Below, piece by piece: positions 1 through 5,491 of a DNA stretch of 7,438 nt (the stretch's first letter is position 1; every line of letters begins with the position of its first letter). The notes beneath the pieces were generated by a model. It was not told where the DNA came from. It did no database searches and saw only the letters and a list, made by a program, of their open reading frames with translations. Source of the DNA: JAAZFE01 sp034005635 (lineage in GTDB: Bacteria; Verrucomicrobiota; Kiritimatiellia; CAIQIC01; Lenti-01); assembly GCA_034005635.1 (NCBI GenBank), contig JAVEUJ010000121.1:1-7438 (forward strand). The letters run 5' to 3'. A program made the translations under genes and the position numbers.

Positions 1-1
1 C

Positions 2-127
2 GAATCGAATCGCCCGAACTCCTCGCCGCATGAGAAATCGTCCAAATCTTGGTTCCCGACTTTTGTCGGCGGCGTCATTATTGGCTTGTGCCCTGTGGCG
101 TGGACCTTGCGATCCGCACTGATTTAA
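2..127 (+). CDS. Possible 3' end of a gene entering from the left (41 codons)
   Basis: This frame is open from the left edge to a TAA at 125-127. The visible peptide has a polar start followed by a hydrophobic stretch (WFPTFVGGVIIGLCPVAW, about residues 17-34) and then a short tail ending in SALI. That would fit the C-terminal membrane segment of a protein that begins outside the window. The evidence is weak. The adjacent frame is also open from the edge and stops at 31-33 after a short plausible C-terminus (ending PELLAA), so the true end of the incoming gene could be there instead. It is also possible that no plus-strand gene enters here at all. No function can be given. Confidence 0.22.
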   Translation, partial: ESNRPNSSPHEKSSKSWFPTFVGGVIIGLCPVAWTLRSALI

Positions 128-190
128 GGCGTATAGCGCCGAAGTCGAATCATCTTGGCCCCACCCCAACGGCCAGCCGGCGCGGCATAG

Positions 191-222
191 CTGAGATCCC
201 TCGGCAAGCTCGGGATGACAAT
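191..222. repeat. Dispersed-repeat-like block (ctgagatccctcggcaagct...)
   Basis: The block reads ctgagatccctcggcaagct and continues cgggatgacaat, with imperfect arms atccc (197-201 region) and gggat (212-216 region). This phrase, translatable as EIPRQARDDN, is of a type I recognise as a recurrent non-coding repeat wrongly translated in many bacterial genomes. Only one copy is present here, so the repeat call rests on recognition and not on copies seen in the window. Confidence 0.4.
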
Positions 223-375
223 CCGGGGGACACGTTCATCCCGTTTTCAAATTTCCAGATTGGGTTTCCTTCTGTGAAATCCCCACGGGCGGGGAAGCGC
301 GAAATCCGCAGCTTGATCTCTAGCTTTTCCGCTCCCTATCCCGGACAGCACGGAGGTAGTCCCTCCAGAAATATT

Positions 376-397
376 ATTTGTCCTCTGTGGTTAAACC
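376..397. repeat. Dispersed repeat of the 'aaccacagaggacaaa' type
   Basis: On the minus strand this reads ggtttaaccacagaggacaa. It shares the core taaccacag with the element at 471-500, about 105 bp away and in the same orientation. Pairs of 'aaccacagatgaacac' and 'aaccacagaggac' blocks separated by a low-complexity spacer are a pattern I recognise from intergenic regions of several bacterial phyla. The spacer here is strongly pyrimidine-rich on the plus strand (401-470), with several tcctgct and ctccc units. Confidence 0.45.
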
Positions 398-470
398 GGC
401 TTTCTTCCTCTTTTCCTGCTGTTGCCTGCTTTCCTGCTCAATCTCCCCTCCTCTCCCACCCCTCCCCATC

Positions 471-500
471 GGTGTTCATCTGTGTTCATCTGTGGTTATA
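471..500. repeat. Dispersed repeat of the 'taaccacagatgaacacagatg' type with a 10-bp period
   Basis: Two 10-bp units are directly visible on the plus strand: ggtgttcatc (471-480) and tgtgttcatc (481-490). They are followed by a diverged third unit, tgtggttata (491-500). The reverse strand gives the familiar taaccacagatgaacacaga phrase. The stop codon of the glycosyltransferase (TGA, complement of 476-478) and its last codons lie inside this element, so the repeat overlaps the coding region. Confidence 0.6.
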
Positions 501-1681
501 TGATCTTCTTTGGTTGCGGCTATGCCGCGCTGTGGTCTCTCGTCTACCGTCCTGCACAGCCTCTGATACAGCCCCATCAACTTTTCGGCGCTGGCGGGCC
601 AGGTATGACGTTCGAGGACCTGTTGGCGGCCGGTGGCGCCCATGCGCTGACGCAGGGCGGGATTTTCAGCCAGTTTTTTCAGGCCTGCGGCGAAAGCTTC
701 GGCATCCCCCACGGGTACGACCATGCCGGCGCCATCCGCCACCAGTCGCGGCACCCAAGCGCAATCCGTCGTCAAGACCGGGAGACCCGTGGCCATCGCT
801 TCGATGGCCGCAAAGCAGAACGACTCGTAGTCGCTGGAAATAACCTTTATGTCGGCAGCAGCATAGACAGCGGGCAAGTCGCTGAACGGCACCTCGCCAA
901 GAAACAAGACCCGGTCAGCGATCTCCAACTCGATGGCCTGCTGCTGCGTCCGCTCCTGCAGCGGCCCGCTGCCAGCCAGCACCAGCCACGAGGTGGGATG
1001 GTCCTGCGCAAAACGAGCAAAGGCCTGCAGCAGCATGGCGTGATTTTTGAAGGCTTGGAACCGCGCCACATAGAGCGCCACGAAGTCGTCCCGGCCGATA
1101 CCGTATTGCTGCCGGAAATATGATACTTGGGGCCGGAACCGGTCTGCATCCACTGCATTTGGAATATTTTCCACGTCCAAACCCAAATCGCGCAGTTTTT
1201 GGATGCTGGTGCCGCTGGCGATCAAGGCATCCGCCAATTTCACGCCACCGCGAGGATCGTAGTAATTGGGAGCTGTCAGGCGCATCACCACCGGGACTTT
1301 CACGCCGCGTTGCTTGAGCCAAACCACCAGATTGGGCAATTCACACACTTGGATCACATCGAATTCGGCCGCGTGGCGCGCCACCCAACGGGCGGCCCGC
1401 CATTCAAAAAGACCAAATTCCGCTTGCCGGACCCGCCAGCCACCCTTCACCTTGTCCCAGGGGAACGTCTTTAGCCAGGGTGTATGCAGCACCACCGCCC
1501 CCTCCAGCGGCATCGGCGGCGGCCCGAAGAGCGGCGCACCGCTCAAAAACGTGACCTTCATCCCGGCCTGCGCCAAATGGCGGGAGATTTCCAAATCAAA
1601 CGTCTCCCCCCCGCCCCGCTCCAGACAGGCCATGCGGTTGACGAACAGTATGCGCAGCGGCTTGGATTGTTTGCTTTCCAT
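476..1681 (-). CDS. GT4-family (GT-B fold) glycosyltransferase
   Basis: A 401-residue protein that probably transfers a sugar from a nucleotide-sugar donor to a glycan or lipid acceptor at the cytoplasmic membrane face; donor and acceptor cannot be told. The N-terminal Rossmann-like domain starts with RILFVNR (residues 10-16) and the glycine loop GGGE (23-26). The C-terminal donor domain has NAVDADRF (175-182), R207 and K212 in VARFQAFK (the basic pair that contacts the donor diphosphate in GT4 enzymes), LAGSGP (235-240), and the E(x7)E motif E286...E294 in ESFCFAAIE. An upstream in-frame extension to 1981 exists, but those 100 residues are the antisense of the symporter gene and look non-protein, so I start at the ATG at 1679-1681. 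No clear Shine-Dalgarno precedes it; translation may be coupled to the symporter stop 13 nt upstream. The last eight residues (HITTDEHR) and the stop come from a dispersed repeat, which suggests the original C-terminus was replaced or extended. Confidence 0.9.
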   Translation of the reverse strand: MESKQSKPLRILFVNRMACLERGGGETFDLEISRHLAQAGMKVTFLSGAPLFGPPPMPLEGAVVLHTPWLKTFPWDKVKGGWRVRQAEFGLFEWRAARWVARHAAEFDVIQVCELPNLVVWLKQRGVKVPVVMRLTAPNYYDPRGGVKLADALIASGTSIQKLRDLGLDVENIPNAVDADRFRPQVSYFRQQYGIGRDDFVALYVARFQAFKNHAMLLQAFARFAQDHPTSWLVLAGSGPLQERTQQQAIELEIADRVLFLGEVPFSDLPAVYAAADIKVISSDYESFCFAAIEAMATGLPVLTTDCAWVPRLVADGAGMVVPVGDAEAFAAGLKKLAENPALRQRMGATGRQQVLERHTWPASAEKLMGLYQRLCRTVDERPQRGIAATKEDHITTDEHR

Positions 1682-1694
1682 GGGAGCTAATATA

Positions 1695-3242
1695 TCACGT
1701 CGCCGCGGCAGAAGCGGAATCTTTTCCGTCGCGTTCGCGGGTCCAGTCGCGATGGCTGTGGTGGGCGTAGTGGTGCATGACGCGGTCAAACTGGGCCATG
1801 GTGGCATCGTTGCGGTCGCCGCCGAAGAACGAGACCACGGCCACCCCGAGGGCACCGGCGGCAAATCCGGGCACCAGTTCATAGAGTCCGGTGTGGCCCA
1901 TGAAATTTTTCCACAGGATGACGGTAGCACCACCCAGCAGCATCCCCGCCAAGGCGCCCGCCCTGGTTGTGCGGCGCACAAACAGCGCCGCCAGAATCAC
2001 GGGGCCGAAGGCGGCACCGAAGCCCGCCCAGGCGTAGGAGACCAGTCCGAACACGGAGGCATCCGGATCGCGGGCCATGAAATAGGCCACGGCGGCGATT
2101 AGCATCACTGCGCTGCGCGACACCCACAGCAGTTCGCGGTCGCCGGCCTGCTTGCGAAACAGCGCGTGGTAGACGTCGCCGGACAGCGCCGAGGCGGCGA
2201 CCAGCAACTGACTGTCGGCGGTGGACATGATGGCGGCGAGAATGGCGGAAAGCAGCAGCCCCGCCAGGAACGGCGGGAACAGCACCCGCACCATTTCCAT
2301 GAATATGCGTTCGCCATCGGCTAGTCCGGGCACGAACGCCGCCCCGACGCACCCGATCAGCAGGGACGCCGACAGCGCAATCACCACCCACACCATCGCA
2401 ATCCGCCGCGCCTGCACCACCTCGCCTGGATGGCGGATGGCCATGAAGCGCACTAGGATATGCGGCATCCCGCAATAACCCAGCCCCCATCCCAGAGTCG
2501 AGAGCAGCGCCACCACGCCCACGCTCTTCACGCCGTCGGCATAGGTGAGCAAGTTGAACATCTGCGCTTTGTCCGCGGCGGCCAACGCCGTGTGCATCGG
2601 GGCCACGCCTCCCAGCCGGTGAATGCCGACCGCCGGTACGATCACAATGGCCGCCAGCATCAGCATGCCCTGGAACAGGTCCGTCCAGCACACCGCCATG
2701 AACCCGCCCAAAAATGTGTAAGTCAAAATCACCCCGACCCCCAGCAAAAGCGACGCTTGATAGGACAGACCAAAAACTGTGTTGAACAGCTTGGCCCCGG
2801 CCACAAACCCCGACGCGGTATAAATCAAAAAGAAAACCAGAATGATGAGCGAGGACATCATGCGCAACACATGAGTGCGGTCTTGAAATCGATTCTCGAA
2901 AAAATCGGGAATCGTGATGGCGTTGCCGGCCATGTGGGTGTAGTGGCGCAGGCGCAAGGCCACATAGCGCCAGTTGAGCCAGGTGCCCACGCCCAGCCCC
3001 ACGGCAATCCACAGGGAATCGGCCAGCCCGGCGGCATAGGCCGCACCGGGCAGCCCCAGCAGCAGCCAACCGCTCATGTCAGAGGCTTGCGCAGAAATGG
3101 CGGTGACCCACTTGTTCAGTTTCCGGCCACCCAGATAATAATCGGACAGGGTGTGCGAACGAAAGAAAAACCAAACGCCCACGCCCATCATGCCCAGCAG
3201 ATAGATCGTAAATGCAATGGTAATCCATGTTTGACTGGTCAT
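1695..3242 (-). CDS. putP: Sodium/proline symporter (SSS family, PutP-like)
   Basis: A 515-residue inner-membrane Na+-coupled solute symporter of the SSS family, close to the 502 residues of E. coli PutP and recognisably similar to it along most of its length. Visible landmarks are the DYYLGGR loop (34-40), SAQASDMSGW (50-59), ASGFVAGAKLF (143-153), GWGLGYCGMPHILVRFMA (251-268), LLLSAILAAIMST (329-341) and GLVSYAWAGFGAAFGP in the second half. D55 and S340/T341 match residues known to form the Na+ site in E. coli PutP. About 13 hydrophobic segments are evident, and the C-terminal tail is short and hydrophilic. The start is fixed by GGAGGT (complement of 3251-3256), 8 nt from the ATG. The substrate is most likely proline, but no proline catabolic gene is nearby, so another solute cannot be excluded. 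It is first in a two-gene leftward unit with the glycosyltransferase, a pairing with no obvious metabolic logic. Confidence 0.93.
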   Translation of the reverse strand: MTSQTWITIAFTIYLLGMMGVGVWFFFRSHTLSDYYLGGRKLNKWVTAISAQASDMSGWLLLGLPGAAYAAGLADSLWIAVGLGVGTWLNWRYVALRLRHYTHMAGNAITIPDFFENRFQDRTHVLRMMSSLIILVFFLIYTASGFVAGAKLFNTVFGLSYQASLLLGVGVILTYTFLGGFMAVCWTDLFQGMLMLAAIVIVPAVGIHRLGGVAPMHTALAAADKAQMFNLLTYADGVKSVGVVALLSTLGWGLGYCGMPHILVRFMAIRHPGEVVQARRIAMVWVVIALSASLLIGCVGAAFVPGLADGERIFMEMVRVLFPPFLAGLLLSAILAAIMSTADSQLLVAASALSGDVYHALFRKQAGDRELLWVSRSAVMLIAAVAYFMARDPDASVFGLVSYAWAGFGAAFGPVILAALFVRRTTRAGALAGMLLGGATVILWKNFMGHTGLYELVPGFAAGALGVAVVSFFGGDRNDATMAQFDRVMHHYAHHSHRDWTRERDGKDSASAAAT

Positions 3243-3250
3243 GCTTTAAA

Positions 3251-3256
3251 ACCTCC
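3251..3256 (-). promoter_or_regulatory. Ribosome binding site of the symporter gene
   Basis: The complement of acctcc gives GGAGGT, a near-perfect Shine-Dalgarno sequence, with 8 nt between it and the ATG at 3240-3242. It settles the start codon: upstream in this frame there is no other candidate with comparable spacing. Confidence 0.8.
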
Positions 3257-3432
3257 GGTGGCGGCAAAGGTGCTGATCTTGCATATTGGCCGGACAATGA
3301 AAAGCGAGAAAACCCACTGTCCGCGCTCAGTCCCGCCACCGCTCTCGCAGAAAATACTTCCGCTGGAATCATGCCCAACGCGGCGCATCTGCGCATCGTT
3401 GTAGAATCCCGGCTCACGCCGCCACGGCGGAC

Positions 3433-3503
3433 AAGCCGGAGGGTTCGCCCTACCCTGATCTGGCCCTTGGTGTTAGGTGGGGCGAGGCACCTCTGCCAAG
3501 CCG
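3433..3503. repeat. Head-to-head pair of related GC-rich repeats
   Basis: The left copy on the plus strand (3433-3454) reads aagccggagggttcgcccta followed by cc. The right copy, on the minus strand (complement of 3476-3503), reads cggcttggcagaggtgcctc followed by gccccacc. Both end in gagg-n-cgcccYacc and point toward each other across 21 nt. The phrase ending in 'cgccctacc' is of a type I recognise as a recurrent bacterial intergenic repeat. The arms are imperfect, so this is a degenerate inverted pair and not a strong hairpin. Confidence 0.4.
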
Positions 3504-3533
3504 GGTTTCTAACCGGGATTATTCAGGCTAACC

Positions 3534-3557
3534 ATCCCCGGGGCAAGCCCGGGGGAT
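3534..3557. repeat. GC-rich hairpin (atccccggg / cccgggggat)
   Basis: The arms atccccggg (3534-3542) and cccgggggat (3548-3557) pair with a single bulged G around the loop gcaag. The structure would be very stable, but no T-run follows on either strand (the right side reads ttcccc), so it is not a normal intrinsic terminator. It is probably another dispersed palindromic element. Confidence 0.5.
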
Positions 3558-3655
3558 TTCCCCAATCCTGCGCAATTCTGTAATTGCCACTCCGTTCGCG
3601 CCGCTCACTAGTCTAAACTGATATCGGCTGTTCACCCCTTTCCCGATCAGACGCA

Positions 3656-3840
3656 CCCCTATTCTTTGGGCACATCCCAATTTCGTTGACGAATGGAGCT
3701 CACGGGTTTACCTGTTCAGCCTGAAGGCTGTACTACAAACACCGCCCCGTTTGTAGTCCACGCTTCAGCGTGCAACTGACCATTGTTTCAACGAGTAGAC
3801 GATGGAAGTCAATGAAACGGGGATGCGCCCCCTATTCTTT
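3656..3840. repeat. Composite repeat bracketed by a 12-bp direct repeat
   Basis: A perfect 12-bp direct repeat, cccctattcttt, occurs at 3656-3667 and 3829-3840. Next to these copies, gggcacatccc (3668-3678) and gggatgcgccc (3820-3830) form an inverted pair with one mismatch in 11. The REP-like hairpin at 3721-3768 lies between them. The unit of about 185 bp has no coding capacity. It could be a non-autonomous mobile element or a cluster of independent repeat insertions; no target-site duplication is obvious immediately outside it. Confidence 0.5.
3721..3768. repeat. REP-like imperfect palindrome with a 9-bp perfect inner stem
   Basis: The inner arms actacaaac (3732-3740) and gtttgtagt (3749-3757) are perfect complements around the 8-nt loop accgcccc. 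The outer arms ctgaag (3721-3726) and cttcag (3763-3768) also pair, with two further pairs (3729-3730 with 3759-3760) between them. Each outer arm sits in its own small palindrome: gcctgaaggc on the left and cgcttcagcg on the right. This organisation resembles repetitive extragenic palindromes mobilised by REP-associated tyrosine transposases (RAYT), but none is encoded in the window. It lies 176 nt before the operon start, so an effect on transcription or mRNA is possible but not shown. Confidence 0.6.
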
Positions 3841-3858
3841 TCGGGGTGTTTTTGGGGG

Positions 3859-3887
3859 TTGAGTGCCGGGGCAGTGCAGGCTATAGT
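3859..3887 (+). promoter_or_regulatory. Candidate sigma70-type promoter of the OB-fold/TctA/hydrolase operon
   Basis: TTGAGT (3859-3864) and TATAGT (3882-3887) are separated by exactly 17 nt. They match the TTGACA and TATAAT consensus at 4 and 5 of 6 positions. The expected start of transcription is near 3893-3895, giving a leader of about 50 nt before the ATG at 3944. This is a match by eye; sigma-factor preferences of this organism are unknown. Confidence 0.45.
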
Positions 3888-3901
3888 TACAAACAGTGTA
3901 A
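3887..3901. promoter_or_regulatory. Operator-like dyad TTACA-N5-TGTAA at the predicted transcription start
   Basis: The perfect arms ttaca (3887-3891) and tgtaa (3897-3901) flank aacag; one step out, the symmetry continues with a single mismatch (agttaca / tgtaagt). The centre, at 3894, coincides with the predicted +1 and overlaps the last base of the -10 box, a position where a dimeric repressor could block transcription. No regulator gene is in the window. The arms are short enough that chance is possible. Confidence 0.3.
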
Positions 3902-3943
3902 GTTCAACTGCTACCAAAGGCAGGGATTTAAGGAGTAAGCCGT

Positions 3944-5473
3944 ATGACGGATAACAAGCAGGCCTTGCCTGGACACGAAACCCAATCCAACGAGATGAAC
4001 TGCCCCAGTTGCGGGCGTTTTGTCGGCACAGTGACCAAATGCCCCTATTGCGGAGCGAAGGTCGAAAAACGCATCAGCCTGATGGCCACCCGCTGGGCCG
4101 CCGTTCTCTTGGCGACCATTGGCTTGTTTTTACTGTGGTGGATGGCGGTCAAACGCGAGATCCCTGTCGTTAAATTGGACGCGGTCCAGCCCACCATGAA
4201 TTTCGCTCAAATTCGTATTGAGGGCACGGTCAAAACCGATGCGCGGCCTTTCCGAACCGGCATGGGCATGAGCTTCAACGTCTCTGACGACACCGGCTCG
4301 ATCATCGTATTTATCAGCAAGAAGCAGATGGACGAGATGATCGAGCAGAATCTAGTGCCCAAGGCTGGCGACAGTGTTAGTTTCGTGGGGGCCCTGAACG
4401 TGTCTGATGACCAGATGTCCATGCGCCTCCTGAGCCTGAAAGGGTTCGTCCTGACGCGAGCCGTTGCGGAGTCCACGCGGCTGGCTGACATCACCCAAGC
4501 TCTCAAAGGTTCTGCGCTGACCATTGCCGGCAAGGTCACCAAATTGGAAATACCCCCAGCCGATTCTAAACGGCCCTACGCCTTGCATCTTCAGGACGAC
4601 TCCGGCCAGCAGGTCGTCAATTTCTGGCAAACGGAATATGACCAGATCGAAAATCCCGACTCGCTGCTGGGTGCTCATGTGCGCCTGCGCGTTTCCGTGG
4701 CCACCTATCAGGATAAAGTGCAGCTCAAACTGGGCTCAGGTCAGGACCTGGAAATCCTCGATGGCCCGCCCGCCGCCGTTGACACCCTTAGCCCCGCCCA
4801 AAAAGCGGCCAAAACCTATCGGAAAGAAGCCCCAGCCCGCGATTTTTCACGCGGCCGGGCAGCATCCGCCGATGCCCTATCCATCACCGACATCACTCCC
4901 GACCAAAAGGGCCATACTGTCCGAGTCCGCGGCCGCGTTGCATCCGTTACCCCCCCGCAACCTGACACCAAGCAGCCTTTTGCGGTGATTCTCCGCGATG
5001 GCGAGGCATCCCTGCGCGTGACTTACTGGCCTAATGTCGACGAGCTGATTGCCGACAAGCCCATGCCCGGGGCGACCTTTGAAATGGAAGGAGTCGTCGA
5101 CGTTTACCGCGACCGCCCGCAATTGATGGTCGAAAGCGGCTACAAGGTGCGGCAGGTGGAAGCGGCATCCGCCTCGGCAGAAGCCCCCGCGCCCGTGGCT
5201 ATCTCCTCCATCTCGGCGGCAGACAAGGGACAAATTCGCACTGTTGAAGGGTCGCTTGGCGTACCGCGCGACCTCGGCAAGGGCACCGCTTATACCCTCA
5301 CCGACGACAGTGGCGCTATCGACTTGATTCTGTGGCACTCCACCGTCCCGGCTACAGTCCGCGACCCGCTGGCTGAAGGCCAGAAAGTGTCGGCCACTGG
5401 CACCATTGGTGAATACGAGGGAAAATTGCAACTTAAGGCCAACTCCGGCGAGTCGGTACAGATTCTTCGCTGA
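3944..5473 (+). CDS. Membrane-anchored zinc-ribbon protein with four OB-fold-like repeats
   Basis: A 509-residue protein of unknown function. The N-terminus carries a zinc-ribbon motif, C20-x2-C23 and C33-x2-C36. One transmembrane segment follows (about residues 51-69, ending LLWWMAVKR). The rest is four tandem OB-fold-like domains at about 76-172, 178-275, 311-405 and 416-509, with a polar, Ala/Pro-containing linker near 276-310. The repeats share a turn, DD(S/T)G, at D115, D218 and D454, degraded to DGEA at D352, and a later strand resembling Y-x-(D/G)-K-x-QLK (YQDKVQLK in the second, YEGKLQLK in the fourth). OB folds often bind nucleic acid or oligosaccharide, but a ligand cannot be read from the sequence. 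If the zinc ribbon is cytoplasmic, the OB domains would be outside the membrane; this topology is inference. AGGAG at 3931-3935, 8 nt from the ATG, supports the start. It is first in a three-gene operon with a TctA-like permease and a YdjM-like hydrolase. Confidence 0.85.
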   Translation: MTDNKQALPGHETQSNEMNCPSCGRFVGTVTKCPYCGAKVEKRISLMATRWAAVLLATIGLFLLWWMAVKREIPVVKLDAVQPTMNFAQIRIEGTVKTDARPFRTGMGMSFNVSDDTGSIIVFISKKQMDEMIEQNLVPKAGDSVSFVGALNVSDDQMSMRLLSLKGFVLTRAVAESTRLADITQALKGSALTIAGKVTKLEIPPADSKRPYALHLQDDSGQQVVNFWQTEYDQIENPDSLLGAHVRLRVSVATYQDKVQLKLGSGQDLEILDGPPAAVDTLSPAQKAAKTYRKEAPARDFSRGRAASADALSITDITPDQKGHTVRVRGRVASVTPPQPDTKQPFAVILRDGEASLRVTYWPNVDELIADKPMPGATFEMEGVVDVYRDRPQLMVESGYKVRQVEAASASAEAPAPVAISSISAADKGQIRTVEGSLGVPRDLGKGTAYTLTDDSGAIDLILWHSTVPATVRDPLAEGQKVSATGTIGEYEGKLQLKANSGESVQILR

Positions 5474-5491
5474 CCGGAAGGGAACCACGAT

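Larger units (their letters stand above)
128..475. other. Repeat-rich intergenic region with no supported gene
   Basis: No coding frame here resembles a protein. A frame open from 49 to 843 reads through several dispersed repeats and then across the antisense strand of the glycosyltransferase gene, so it is not a gene. The stretch contains a repeat-like block at 191-222 and another at 376-397. It also holds a small GC-rich dyad near 274-292 (tcccc/gggga arms). I see no convincing terminator for the leftward transcript, which would be expected downstream of 476. Confidence 0.6.
3243..3943. other. 701-nt divergent intergenic region dominated by repeats
   Basis: It separates the leftward symporter unit from the rightward OB-fold operon and should hold promoters for both. 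I see no supported gene in it; short open frames on both strands either run through repeats or are antisense extensions of the symporter. Contents from left to right are the symporter leader (about 3243-3420, no convincing promoter found), a head-to-head repeat pair (3433-3503), a GC-rich hairpin (3534-3557), a composite repeat with a REP-like hairpin (3656-3840), and a promoter with a dyad for the rightward operon (3859-3901). Confidence 0.7.

Noticed and set aside
274..292. tcccc/gggga dyad as a terminator for the leftward genes
   Set aside because: Only a 5-bp stem, followed on the minus strand by ATTTC and not a U-run, and about 180 nt past the glycosyltransferase stop.
471..500. 10-bp period units as a CRISPR-like array
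   Set aside because: The units are contiguous without spacers and match a known style of dispersed intergenic repeat.
49..843. Plus-strand open frame of 264 codons
   Set aside because: It reads through dispersed repeats (EIPRQARDDN and SVFICVHLWL phrases are typical false translations) and then runs antisense to the glycosyltransferase; composition is Arg/Pro/Ser-rich with no domain.
1682..1981. 100-residue N-terminal extension of the glycosyltransferase
   Set aside because: The extension overlaps the 3' part of the symporter gene in another frame, is Trp/Cys/Pro/Thr-rich and non-homologous; the GT domain starts naturally just after the ATG at 1681.
1879..3069. Minus-strand open frame of 396 codons overlapping the symporter
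   Set aside because: It is a shifted frame of the symporter gene with Gly/Arg/Ala-rich translation. The symporter frame matches PutP throughout.
2460..3404. Plus-strand open frame of 314 codons
   Set aside because: Antisense to the symporter; the translation is His/Gln/Arg-rich, a common artefact in GC-rich genes.
3079..3417. Minus-strand open frame upstream of and overlapping the symporter start, as a possible leader peptide gene
   Set aside because: It continues far into the symporter in a different frame, has no clear ribosome site, and its translation resembles no protein.
3534..3557. GC-rich hairpin as an intrinsic terminator
   Set aside because: No T-run on either strand, and it lies upstream of both divergent transcripts, where a terminator has no clear role.
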